A program made the translations under genes and the position numbers. A stretch of 64,000 nt of DNA from Sinomonas terrae (GTDB lineage: Bacteria; Actinomycetota; Actinomycetes; Actinomycetales; Micrococcaceae): assembly GCF_022539255.1 (NCBI RefSeq), contig NZ_JAKZBV010000001.1, positions 3,038,001 through 3,102,000 of the forward strand. Direction: 5' to 3'. Of the stretch, positions 55,412 to 63,817 are shown in pieces (the stretch's first letter is position 1; every line of letters starts with the position of its first letter). The notes under the pieces were generated by a model that made no database searches, was not told the DNA's origin, and saw only the letters and a list, made by a program, of their open reading frames with translations.

Positions 55412-57025
55412 GTGATCTACGGCCAGCAAACAGACCCCGACGGCGCACCTCCGCGGAGCCGACTGACCGAACCGCTCAGGCATCCCGAGCAGGCCCCGGA
55501 AAGCCTCCGGACCCGACGCGCGATAGCTCTGCTCGCCCTCACCCTCGTGCTGCCCGGCAGCGCGCAGCTCATCGCCGGAAGGCGGAGGCTCGGCCGCCGC
55601 GCCGTAGCCGTAACCTGCGGTGTGTGGGGAGCGCTCCTCATTGCGCTCGTCGTCGGACTCATCAACCGCGGCCTGCTCCTGACCCTCGTGACGGACCCCA
55701 TCTCGTCCGCCGTGCTCATCGGAGTCCTCCTCGCGCTCGCCGCAGGATGGGCGTTCCTCTGGGTCGATACGCTCCGCCTTGTCCGTGTGCCGCTGCTCGC
55801 GCGGCGCACACGCCCGCTCGTCGCCGTCGCCCTCGTCGCTTGCCTCGTCGCGACGAGCGGCACGCTGGCCTACGCGGCTTACCTGACCAACGTCGCCCGG
55901 GGCGCCGTCGGCAGCATCTTCTCCGGCGGCCCGGCCATCGCGCCCGTTGACGGCCGCTACAACTTCCTCATCATGGGCGGGGATGCGGGGGCCGACCGCA
56001 CGGGCCGCCGCCCGGACAGCCTCTCGGTGCTGAGCGTCGACGCCTCAACCGGGCGCACTGCGCTCATCTCAGTTCCCCGCAATCTGCAGAATGCGCAGTT
56101 CGCGGACGGTTCGCCCATGCGCTCCGTGTACCCGGACGGGTACAACTGCGGCGACGACTGCCTCATCAACGCGATCAACACCGAGGTCACCGAGAAGTAC
56201 GCAAACCTGTATCCGGGAGTCCGCGACCCAGGTGCGCAGGCCACGATGGAGGCGGTCTCCGGGACCCTCGGTATCAAGGTCCAGGCCTATGTCCTCGTCG
56301 ACATGGACGGCTTCGCCCAGCTTGTCGACGCCCTCGGCGGCATCCGCGTCGAGGCGGGCGGCTGGGTCCCGATGAGCGGGGCCGCCCTCGATGACAGCGG
56401 CGACCACGCCCAGCCCATCGGCTGGATCTCCCCGGGCCCGCAGACCCTCGACGGTTTCCACGCCCTCTGGTACGGACGCTCGCGCGAGTTCGCGAGCGAC
56501 TACGACCGCATTGCACGGCAGCAGTGCATCCAGCAGGCCATGATCAAGCAGCTCAATCCGGCGACGGTGCTCTCCAAGTTCGAGTCGATTGCGAACGCGG
56601 GTACGAAGGTCGTCGAATCGAACATCTCGGCCTCCCAGCTCGGTAGCTTCGTGGACCTCGCCATCAAGGGCAAGGGCCAGCCCGTTAGCCGCCTCGTGAT
56701 CGGTCCCCCGGACTTCGACGCGAGCTTCCCCACCTACCCCGACTTCGGTCAGATCCACCAGAAGGTGACAGCCGTCCTCGCCGGCAACCCTTCGCCAAGC
56801 CCGAAGGCAGCCGGCGGCGCGTCCCGCGGAGGCGTTGGCCTCGCCGCGCCCGCCGCGATCCCCGCAGCGCTCGTGACAGCTCAGACGCCCGCGAACCAGT
56901 ACAACTCGGTCGGCCCAGACGGGGTGCCCGTCAACGCGGCACGGCTCGACTACCTGTTCAAGACAGGGCAGAACCAGACGCTCGATGCGATCATGGCCGG
57001 GAACGGCCAGTGCACTCCCCTCTAG
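55412..57025 (+). CDS. LytR-CpsA-Psr (LCP) family protein
   Basis: 537 residues from GTG 55412, with GGGGG upstream, 8 bp after purE. Four or so N-terminal transmembrane helices precede the LCP domain: FLIMGGDAGADRTGRRPDSL, SVPRNLQN, VDMDGFAQLVDALGGI, and RSREFASDYDRIARQQ. LCP enzymes attach polymers such as teichoic acid or arabinogalactan to peptidoglycan. The multi-helix N-terminus is longer than the single anchor of most LCP proteins. Confidence 0.93.
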   Translation: MIYGQQTDPDGAPPRSRLTEPLRHPEQAPESLRTRRAIALLALTLVLPGSAQLIAGRRRLGRRAVAVTCGVWGALLIALVVGLINRGLLLTLVTDPISSAVLIGVLLALAAGWAFLWVDTLRLVRVPLLARRTRPLVAVALVACLVATSGTLAYAAYLTNVARGAVGSIFSGGPAIAPVDGRYNFLIMGGDAGADRTGRRPDSLSVLSVDASTGRTALISVPRNLQNAQFADGSPMRSVYPDGYNCGDDCLINAINTEVTEKYANLYPGVRDPGAQATMEAVSGTLGIKVQAYVLVDMDGFAQLVDALGGIRVEAGGWVPMSGAALDDSGDHAQPIGWISPGPQTLDGFHALWYGRSREFASDYDRIARQQCIQQAMIKQLNPATVLSKFESIANAGTKVVESNISASQLGSFVDLAIKGKGQPVSRLVIGPPDFDASFPTYPDFGQIHQKVTAVLAGNPSPSPKAAGGASRGGVGLAAPAAIPAALVTAQTPANQYNSVGPDGVPVNAARLDYLFKTGQNQTLDAIMAGNGQCTPL

Positions 57026-57058
57026 GGGGACCTAACTGAGAGGCAGCCAGAGCAGCCC

Positions 57059-58393
57059 ATGCACCTCCTGCTGAACACCCTCCGCCCCTACGCGTGGGGC
57101 TCGACGACCGCGATCGCTCAGCTCCTCGGCCGCGAGCCCTCCGGAGGGCCCGAGGCCGAGCTGTGGATCGGCGCTCACCCGGATTCGCCATCTCGAGTGG
57201 TGAGCGAGCCCAGCGGCGAGGGCGCCACGTCTTCGGGAGATGACATATCTTCTGAGGGCGCCAGACCTTCTCAGGGTGCCAGCCCCTCACAGGCCCCCGG
57301 CCTCGACGAACTCATCTCCCGCGACCCTGAGGCGGCTCTGGGTGCCGAGAGCGTCGAGGCTTTCGGGCCGCGCCTGCCGTTCCTCCTCAAGGTCCTTGCC
57401 GCGGAGCACCCGCTCTCGCTCCAGGTCCATCCGACCCTCGAGCAGGCTCGGGCGGGCTTCGCCGCGGAGGAGGCGTCCGGCGTCGAACGTGGCGCGCCTC
57501 ACCGCAACTACAAGGACGACAACCACAAGCCCGAGATGATCTTCGCCCTGAGCCGCTTCGAGGCGTTGTGCGGCTTCCGCACGCCAGCCGACGCAGCGGC
57601 CCGCTTCGAGCTCCTGACCGCGCTGCTTGCGGGACAGGACGCGGCCGAGGTCACGGAACAGGTCGCTGAGCTCCTGCGCGGCCCAGACGAGAGCGAGGCA
57701 CTGCGTGAGGCGTTCGCGCGCCTCATCACGGGCGGCAGCCAGGTCCGCTCCGCAGTTCAGGCAGCCGCCGCGGCTATCGAAGGGTCAGGGACGGACGACG
57801 CCGGGCTCCTCACCGTCGCGGCGCTCGCCACTGAGTATCCCGAGGATCCCGGCGTCCTCGTCTCGCTCCTGCTCAACCGGATCACGCTCGAACCCGGGGA
57901 GGCGCTCGCACTGGGCGCTGGGAACGTCCATGCCTACCTCTCGGGGCTCGGGATCGAGGTCATGGCGTCTTCCGACAACGTGCTGCGGGGCGGCCTCACC
58001 CCCAAGCACGTCGACGTCGCCGAACTGCTCGGGACGGTGGCCTTCGCGGCCTTTCCCGTGCCGATGGTCCGCCCGGACGAATCCGCCCTCGGCCAGGAGC
58101 TCTACCGGCCGGGCTTCGCCGAGTTCCAGCTCCAGCGCATCCACGTGCCGGCGCCCGAGGCGGGGCTCGACGCGCCCCGGCCCGAACCGGTGCCTGTCGC
58201 GCAGTCCGGGGCCGCCGTCGTCCTTGTGGTCGACGGCTCGCTCACACTGGATACGCCCAAGGGAGATCTCGTCCTCGCGCGCGGCGACGCGGCCTTCGTG
58301 CCCGACGTCGAGGCTCCCGCCCTCGCGCACCCGGGCGACGGCGGGGTCCTCGCCTTCGCCGTCACGACAGGGCTTGCGACGAAGCTCGGCTAG
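57059..58393 (+). CDS. manA: Mannose-6-phosphate isomerase, class I
   Basis: 444 residues. LRPYAWGSTTAIA at the N-terminus, zinc ligands in LSLQVHPTLEQA, and DNHKPEMIFAL and GNVHAYLSGLGIE. It interconverts fructose-6-P and mannose-6-P, supplying GDP-mannose and polyprenyl-P-mannose for the mannosyltransferase and wall glycans. A Ser/Gly/Glu insertion of about 30 residues (around 50-80, GEGATSSGDDISSEGARPSQ) splits the usual N-terminal segment. Confidence 0.93.
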   Translation: MHLLLNTLRPYAWGSTTAIAQLLGREPSGGPEAELWIGAHPDSPSRVVSEPSGEGATSSGDDISSEGARPSQGASPSQAPGLDELISRDPEAALGAESVEAFGPRLPFLLKVLAAEHPLSLQVHPTLEQARAGFAAEEASGVERGAPHRNYKDDNHKPEMIFALSRFEALCGFRTPADAAARFELLTALLAGQDAAEVTEQVAELLRGPDESEALREAFARLITGGSQVRSAVQAAAAAIEGSGTDDAGLLTVAALATEYPEDPGVLVSLLLNRITLEPGEALALGAGNVHAYLSGLGIEVMASSDNVLRGGLTPKHVDVAELLGTVAFAAFPVPMVRPDESALGQELYRPGFAEFQLQRIHVPAPEAGLDAPRPEPVPVAQSGAAVVLVVDGSLTLDTPKGDLVLARGDAAFVPDVEAPALAHPGDGGVLAFAVTTGLATKLG

Positions 58394-58538
58394 CTGCCGC
58401 GCTGCACACAGGGCTAGGCCCGGGCCTAGCGAGACTGCGGGGGCCTAGCGAGACTGCCCCGGCCTAGCGAGACTGCCCGGGCTGACGAGACCGCCCGGGC
58501 CCAGCGAAACTGCCCGGTCGATCCCGCTTTGGTTCCCG
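58394..58538. repeat. 19-bp TAG-containing repeat between manA and the FemAB gene
   Basis: CCTAGCGAGACTGCC-type units start at about 58425, 58444, 58463, 58481 and 58500 (periods 19, 19, 18, 19). Three carry TAG, the fourth TGA. The array fills most of the gap between the convergent genes; the manA stop is also within GGCTAGC. Confidence 0.85.
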
Positions 58539-59648
58539 CTACCGCCGGACGAGCTGCTTCGCCCGGCCCGCGGTTCCCTTGGCTTGCCTGATCGCGCTCT
58601 TGGCCTGCCCGACTGCCGCCTTCGCCACAGTCCTGCCCTTCTGGAGGGTGCGCCGAGCCAACGGCATTCCGGTCGCATACACGGGATACAGGGGCGAGAG
58701 CGGCAGCTCCCAGGTCCCAGCGAGCAGGTTCTCGTGCGGAGCGAACTGCTTCTTGAAGTCCGAGATGCCGTCGTTGAGGAGACCGTTGAGGTCGTAGCGC
58801 GTGCAGCCGTCGGCCTTCATCTCAGTGAACGCGGCCCATTTGACCCCGTAGTTCGCGCGTGCCTTCTGCCCTGCCGCCGTCACACCGCCGTAGAGCTCGA
58901 ACGCAGTCCCCGCGCTCTTGGCGATCCAGACGAACGCGACCGGCTCGCCGCCGTCGAACGCAGCGACGATCGGCGAATCCTCGCCGAGGAAGCGCCAGAT
59001 GTCGCGATAGTAGGCGTCCGAGTGAATGCCGAAGCCCGCGCGCTGTGCGGTCTCGCGGTAGATGGCGAGGATCTTCTCGAGTTCGTCCTCGCCAGCGACG
59101 CGACGGAACTTGAGGTCGCCCTTGAGGTTCTTGCGGACGTTCGAGCGGGTCGTGCGGGACATCGCGGCCATGAGCTCGTCCTCGCTCTGGGCGAGGTCGA
59201 GGATGAGGGTGCGCGGGATGAGGATCGTGCTCTCGGTCCGCCGGAATCCCGCGGCCGCCAGACGCTGCTCCCCCACCGAGCCCGCGTCCCAGTCAGGCTC
59301 TGCGACGAGCGCGACCGAACCACGCGTTTCGCGCACGTGGCGGGCGACGGCGTCGACCACCTTCGTAGCGTCCTCCGGCGCGCATACAGGGCCGCGCGAA
59401 AGGTAGGCGAGCGACTTGAGCGGCCACGGCAACGCCCGGTACAAGACCTGGGCGCCTCCGAGCACCGAGTCGCCCTCCGCCACCGTGAGCCGCTCCACCT
59501 GCCAATGGTGCGCGGCCTTGACCTCGCCCCAGCCCCACAGTTGCAGGGGGTGCCCACCGTGCTGGTTGACGAGTTCGTCCCAGACTCCTCGGTCGGTGCA
59601 GGCATCGACCGTGAAGCTGGTGGCGGTCAGGCTACGCGCGGGGGTCAT
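58539..59648 (-). CDS. FemAB/FemX-type peptidoglycan aminoacyltransferase
   Basis: 369 residues from ATG 59648, with AGGAGGATC upstream. GNAT-like twin domains: QLWGWGEVKAAHHWQVERL near the N-terminus, LDLAQSEDELMAAM, RTTRSNVRKNLKG, and a C-terminal YDLNGLLNDGISDFKKQFAP. It uses aminoacyl-tRNA to build peptidoglycan interpeptide bridges; the amino acid added is unknown. A basic Lys/Arg/Ala tail ends the protein. Confidence 0.92.
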   Translation of the reverse strand: MTPARSLTATSFTVDACTDRGVWDELVNQHGGHPLQLWGWGEVKAAHHWQVERLTVAEGDSVLGGAQVLYRALPWPLKSLAYLSRGPVCAPEDATKVVDAVARHVRETRGSVALVAEPDWDAGSVGEQRLAAAGFRRTESTILIPRTLILDLAQSEDELMAAMSRTTRSNVRKNLKGDLKFRRVAGEDELEKILAIYRETAQRAGFGIHSDAYYRDIWRFLGEDSPIVAAFDGGEPVAFVWIAKSAGTAFELYGGVTAAGQKARANYGVKWAAFTEMKADGCTRYDLNGLLNDGISDFKKQFAPHENLLAGTWELPLSPLYPVYATGMPLARRTLQKGRTVAKAAVGQAKSAIRQAKGTAGRAKQLVRR

Positions 59649-59727
59649 GATCCTCCTGTGGTGGGGCAACGCTAAAGGCCGCGGGCCAGTCTAGCCGCGA
59701 ACTGTCCGGCGCCCTGCCATGAGATCC

Positions 59728-60765
59728 TCAGGCCTGACGTGCCCAGGGCTCCCACTTGCTCGAGTGGTGCTCGGCATCGACGAAGCGGACCGTCCCGGAC
59801 TTCGAGCGCATGACAATCGACTGGGTCTTGACGCGGTCCTTCTCGTACCGGACGCCCTTGAGGAGGTCTCCGTCCGTGATGCCGGTCGCGGCGAAGTAGC
59901 AGTTGTCGCTCTTCACGAGGTCGTTGGTGGTGAGCACACGCTCGAGGTCGTGGCCGGCGTCGAGCGCCTTCTGCTTCTCCTCGTCGCTCGTGGGCCACAG
60001 ACGCCCCTGGATGACGCCGCCGAGGGACTTGATGGCGCACGCTGCAACAATGCCCTCAGGCGTTCCGCCGATCCCCATGAGCGCGTCCACGCCGGTGCCG
60101 GCGCGGGCAGCGGCGATGGCACCCGCGACGTCGCCGTCCATGATGAACTTGGTCCGCGCACCCGCGGCACGGATCTCCTCGACGAGCGGCTTGTGGCGGT
60201 CGCGGTCCAGGATGCAGACGTTGATCTGGTTGACCTTCACGCCCTTCGCCTTCGCGATGAGGTGGAGGTTCTGCTTGACCGGCAGGCGGAGATCGACGAG
60301 GTCTGCTGCCTCCGGGCCCGTGACGAGCTTCTCCATGTAGAAGACGGCAGACGGATCGAACATCGTGCCGCGCTCGGCGACAGCGAGCACCGCGAGCGCG
60401 TTGTTGATTCCGAGCGCCGTCAGGCGCGTGCCGTCGATCGGATCGACCGCGACGTCCACCTCGGGGCCTGTGCCGTCGCCGACCCGCTCGCCGTTGTACA
60501 GCATCGGGGCCTCGTCCTTCTCCCCCTCGCCGATGACCACTACGCCGTTGAAGTGGACCGTGTGGAGGAACGAGCGCATGGCGTCGACGGCGGCGCCGTC
60601 GGCACGGTTCTTGTCGCCGAAGCCCACCCAGTGGCCGCCGGCGATGGCGGCAGCCTCGGTGACGCGCACGAGTTCAAGCGCAAGGTTGCGGTCCGGCTCG
60701 TCGGCTCCGAGGGTGAGAGAGCTGGAAAGGGTCGAGTACTGGCTGTCGATCGGCGCAGGGGACAC
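59728..60765 (-). CDS. glpX: Class II fructose-1,6-bisphosphatase
   Basis: 345 residues from GTG 60765, with AGAGG upstream. Metal site VIGEGEKDEAPML and DPIDGTRL, then GIGGTPEGI. The main gluconeogenic FBPase of actinobacteria. The gap to the divergent DUF4245 gene holds an inverted GTCACA repeat. Confidence 0.96.
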   Translation of the reverse strand: MSPAPIDSQYSTLSSSLTLGADEPDRNLALELVRVTEAAAIAGGHWVGFGDKNRADGAAVDAMRSFLHTVHFNGVVVIGEGEKDEAPMLYNGERVGDGTGPEVDVAVDPIDGTRLTALGINNALAVLAVAERGTMFDPSAVFYMEKLVTGPEAADLVDLRLPVKQNLHLIAKAKGVKVNQINVCILDRDRHKPLVEEIRAAGARTKFIMDGDVAGAIAAARAGTGVDALMGIGGTPEGIVAACAIKSLGGVIQGRLWPTSDEEKQKALDAGHDLERVLTTNDLVKSDNCYFAATGITDGDLLKGVRYEKDRVKTQSIVMRSKSGTVRFVDAEHHSSKWEPWARQA

Positions 60766-60840
60766 GGTGACCTCTTCTTCGAGTCGGATTTCTTTTGATC
60801 ATAGTCTGCGGGGCAGGGACGGTCCCTTGCGATGACGGCG

Positions 60841-60862
60841 GTCACATGGGTCGGGATGTGAC
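60841..60862. promoter_or_regulatory. Inverted repeat GTCACA-N10-TGTGAC in the glpX/DUF4245 gap
   Basis: 6-bp perfect arms, 22 bp total, midway between the divergent starts. Same half-sites as upstream of the LuxR operon and moxR. Confidence 0.4.
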
Positions 60863-60898
60863 GTGAAACGCGAAGACTGGGGCGGGCCGAACATGCGG

Positions 60899-60904
60899 GA
60901 CAAT
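60899..60904 (+). promoter_or_regulatory. Possible leaderless -10 (GACAAT) for the DUF4245 gene
   Basis: GACAAT lies 6 nt before the GTG at 60911. First base is off consensus. Confidence 0.35.
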
Positions 60905-60910
60905 GGAGGG

Positions 60911-61513
60911 GTGAGCAGCACGCACGAGGATGCCCAACCCCAGACCGAGCAGCCGACGGTCAGGCCTGTCCTGACCCCAGGCGCGGCGAAGCGCGCCAAC
61001 GCTTCGGTGACCGGGATGATCATGGCTCTCGCCGTCTCGCTGCTCGCGATCGTTCCCGTCTGGCTACTCAGCGGCAACTCGGGCGCCCAGGTCCAACGTC
61101 CGACCGTCAACGTCTCCGCCGTCGCCTCCGAGGCGAAGGGCGCGGCCGGCTTCTCCCCCGCGGCGCCATCGCTGCCCGCGGGCTATTCGGCGAACTACGC
61201 GCGTTGGGTGTCTGGAACGTCCGACGGCGTCAACCACTGGGATGTCGGCTGGGTCACCCCCCAGCAGCAATTCGTCTCCATCGAACAGACGGCCATGGCG
61301 AACCCGACGTGGATCACGCAACAGGTCAACGAGGCGCCGATCACCGGCACCCGCAGCGCGGGCGGAATCACCTGGACGCTATACGACAAGCCCGGGGTGG
61401 AGAAGAGCTACGTCGGCAAGGTCGGAAAGACGACCGTGATCGTGAGCGGCTCGGGCGGCTTCCCCGAATTCGACGTTGTCGCGGCCGGCGTTGCAGCCAC
61501 AGGCGGCAACTGA
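60911..61513 (+). CDS. DUF4245 family membrane-anchored protein
   Basis: 200 residues from GTG 60911; upstream in-frame starts at 60863 and 60893 are possible. One transmembrane helix (about 36-58, MALAVSLLAIVPVWLLSG) and an extracytoplasmic DUF4245 domain (GYSANYARWV, FVSIEQTAM, GGITWTLYD). Function unknown; usually beside glpX, as here. Confidence 0.85.
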   Translation: MSSTHEDAQPQTEQPTVRPVLTPGAAKRANASVTGMIMALAVSLLAIVPVWLLSGNSGAQVQRPTVNVSAVASEAKGAAGFSPAAPSLPAGYSANYARWVSGTSDGVNHWDVGWVTPQQQFVSIEQTAMANPTWITQQVNEAPITGTRSAGGITWTLYDKPGVEKSYVGKVGKTTVIVSGSGGFPEFDVVAAGVAATGGN

Positions 61514-61570
61514 CCCGGACGGTACCCGACCCCGCCGGTAGCCGACCAGGCACAGGTAGACAGATGGGTC

Positions 61571-61576
61571 TAGAGT
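61571..61576 (+). promoter_or_regulatory. Leaderless-type -10 (TAGAGT) for carbonic anhydrase
   Basis: TAGAGT ends 7 nt before the GTG at 61584. The intervening G-run could also act as a weak ribosome site. Confidence 0.5.
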
Positions 61577-61583
61577 GGGGGGC

Positions 61584-62198
61584 GTGTCTGAGACCCTCAC
61601 CCCCGCAGAAGCCTGGCAGAACCTCCGTGACGGCAACGAGCGCTTTGTCGCTGGGACGTCGATCCACCCCAATCAGAACGCTGCCCGTCGCAGCGAGCTC
61701 GTCTCGACCCAGAACCCGTTCTGCGTCATCTTCGGGTGCTCGGACTCCCGTCTGGCCGCCGAGATCATCTTCGACCTCGGCCTCGGCGACGCGTTCGTGG
61801 TCCGGTCGGCGGGCCAAGTCATCGACGACGCGGTGCTGGGCTCGCTCGAGTACGCCATCGAGCCTCTGGGCGTCCCGCTCATCGTGATCCTCGGCCACGA
61901 CTCATGCGGCGCCGTCACGGCCAGCGTGAACGCGTTCTCGTCCGGCAACATGCCCCAGGGCTTCGTGCGCGACCTCGTCGAGCGCATCATGCCGTCGGTC
62001 CTGACGGCCCAGCGCAACGGCGTAACGACTGTGAACGAAACCGTCGTCGAGCACGTCAAGCAGACCGGCGACCGGCTCCTCGAGACGTCCCAGATCATCG
62101 CCCGCGCCGTCGAAGAAGGCCGCACGGCCGTCCTCGGCGTTTGCTACCACCTGGACGAGGGCAAGGCCGAGCTCGTTTCGGGCCTCGGCAACGTCTGA
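61584..62198 (+). CDS. Beta-class carbonic anhydrase
   Basis: 204 residues from GTG 61584. Zinc ligands C52, H105 and C108 with the D54-R56 dyad (GCSDSR, LGHDSCGAV). It hydrates CO2 to bicarbonate, useful for the bicarbonate-requiring PurK encoded in this window. It is one of the usual neighbours of fumC in this group. Confidence 0.95.
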   Translation: MSETLTPAEAWQNLRDGNERFVAGTSIHPNQNAARRSELVSTQNPFCVIFGCSDSRLAAEIIFDLGLGDAFVVRSAGQVIDDAVLGSLEYAIEPLGVPLIVILGHDSCGAVTASVNAFSSGNMPQGFVRDLVERIMPSVLTAQRNGVTTVNETVVEHVKQTGDRLLETSQIIARAVEEGRTAVLGVCYHLDEGKAELVSGLGNV

Positions 62199-62261
62199 CC
62201 GGGCCCAGGGCCTCGGACTCGCGTGGCGAAAGCCGGTTCGGAACGGTCCCTTCCGGGGGTC

Positions 62262-62267
62262 TAGTCT
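62262..62267 (+). promoter_or_regulatory. Leaderless-type -10 (TAGTCT) for fumC
   Basis: TAGTCT ends 7 nt before the ATG at 62275. Confidence 0.55.
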
Positions 62268-62274
62268 GGGTGCC

Positions 62275-63708
62275 ATGACTGACTCTGCCGTGCAGGATTC
62301 TGCCGAATACCGGATCGAACACGACACGATGGGCGAAGTGCGGGTGCCCGCGGCCGCTCTGTACCGCGCCCAGACGCAGCGCGCCGTGGAGAACTTCCCG
62401 ATCTCGGGCAAGACCCTCGAGCGCAAGCACATCGAGGCCCTCGCCCGGGTCAAGAAGGCCGCGGCCCGCGCCAATGAGGATCTCGGCGTGATCGACGGAG
62501 ATCTCGCCGACGCCATCGCTGAAGCCGCGGACCGTGTGGCTGCGGGGGAATTCGACGACCACTTCCCGATCGACGTGTTCCAGACTGGCTCTGGGACCTC
62601 CTCGAACATGAACATGAACGAGGTCCTCGCTGAGCTCGCGAGCCGCGCGCTCCAGGAGAAGGGCGTGGACAAGGTCGTTCATCCGAACGACCACGTCAAC
62701 GCGTCGCAGTCCTCGAACGACGTCTTCCCGACGTCGGTTCACGTTGCCGCGACCAACGCCCTGCTCAACGATCTCGTCCCGGCCCTGACCCACCTCGCTG
62801 CCGCCCTCGGCCGCAAGGCCGAAGAGTTCAAGGACGTCGTGAAGTCGGGCCGTACCCACCTCATGGACGCCACGCCCGTGACCCTCGGCCAGGAGTTCTC
62901 CGGCTACGAGGCCCAGGTCCGCTACGGCATCGAGCGTATCGAGGCCTCGCTTCCCCGGGTCGCGGAGGTTCCACTCGGCGGCACCGCGGTCGGCACGGGC
63001 ATCAACACGCCCGCGGGCTTCCCGCAGCGCGTCATCAAGCTCCTCGCCCAGGACACGGCGCTCCCGATCACGGAGGCCCGGAACCACTTCGAGGCGCAGG
63101 CGAACCGCGACGGTCTCATCGAGGCGTCGGGCCAGCTCCGCAACATCGCCTACTCGATCATGAAGATCTCGAACGACCTGCGCTGGATGGGCTCTGGCCC
63201 CAACACGGGCCTCGGCGAGATCGCGATCCCGGACCTGCAGCCCGGTTCGTCGATCATGCCGGGCAAGGTCAACCCGGTCATCTGCGAGGCCGCGATCATG
63301 GTCGCCGCCCAGGTCATCGGCAATGACACGACCATCGCCCTGTCCTCTACCAATGGCGCCTTCGAGCTCAACGTCGGCATCCCCGTCATGGCCGCGAACC
63401 TGCTCGAGTCGATCCGTCTGCTCGCCAACACGGCGCGCGTCATGGCGGACAAGATGGTCGACGGCATCACCGCGAACGTCGAGCGGGCCCGCTTCCTCGC
63501 GGAGGCCTCGCCGTCGATCGTGACCCCGTTGAACAAGTACATCGGCTACGAGAACGCCGCCGCGATCGCCAAGAAGGCCGTCAAGGAGGGCCTCACCATC
63601 CGTGAGGCGACTCTTGCCCTCGGCTTCGTGGAGCGCGGCGAACTTACGGAAGAGCAGCTCGACAAGGCTCTCGACGTCACCACCATGACGGGCCAGGCGA
63701 AGGCGTAG
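62275..63708 (+). CDS. fumC: Class II fumarate hydratase
   Basis: 477 residues. TGSGTSSNMNMNEV, SSNDVFPTSVH, GRTHLMDATP, and the superfamily signature GSSIMPGKVNP at about 324-334. TCA-cycle hydration of fumarate to malate. Full-length, no anomalies; probably leaderless. Confidence 0.97.
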   Translation: MTDSAVQDSAEYRIEHDTMGEVRVPAAALYRAQTQRAVENFPISGKTLERKHIEALARVKKAAARANEDLGVIDGDLADAIAEAADRVAAGEFDDHFPIDVFQTGSGTSSNMNMNEVLAELASRALQEKGVDKVVHPNDHVNASQSSNDVFPTSVHVAATNALLNDLVPALTHLAAALGRKAEEFKDVVKSGRTHLMDATPVTLGQEFSGYEAQVRYGIERIEASLPRVAEVPLGGTAVGTGINTPAGFPQRVIKLLAQDTALPITEARNHFEAQANRDGLIEASGQLRNIAYSIMKISNDLRWMGSGPNTGLGEIAIPDLQPGSSIMPGKVNPVICEAAIMVAAQVIGNDTTIALSSTNGAFELNVGIPVMAANLLESIRLLANTARVMADKMVDGITANVERARFLAEASPSIVTPLNKYIGYENAAAIAKKAVKEGLTIREATLALGFVERGELTEEQLDKALDVTTMTGQAKA

Positions 63709-63745
63709 TCCCCCCTCTCAGCCCGGGCTGAACGAGGCAATGCGT

Positions 63746-63790
63746 CGGCGGGCGTCGCCGGGGATCATCTCCCCCGCGCGGCGCCCGCCG
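63746..63790 (+). terminator. Possible stem-loop after fumC
   Basis: CGGCGGGCG (63746-63754) pairs with CGCCCGCCG (63782-63790), with an inner GGGGATCATCTCCCC. No T-tract follows, so it may be only a fold-back. Confidence 0.35.
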
Positions 63791-63804
63791 TCGTCGTTCG
63801 CAGG

Positions 63805-63810
63805 TACTCT
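63805..63810 (+). promoter_or_regulatory. Leaderless-type -10 (TACTCT) for the NUDIX gene
   Basis: TACTCT ends 7 nt before the GTG at 63818. Confidence 0.5.
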
Positions 63811-63817
63811 TGAGCCC

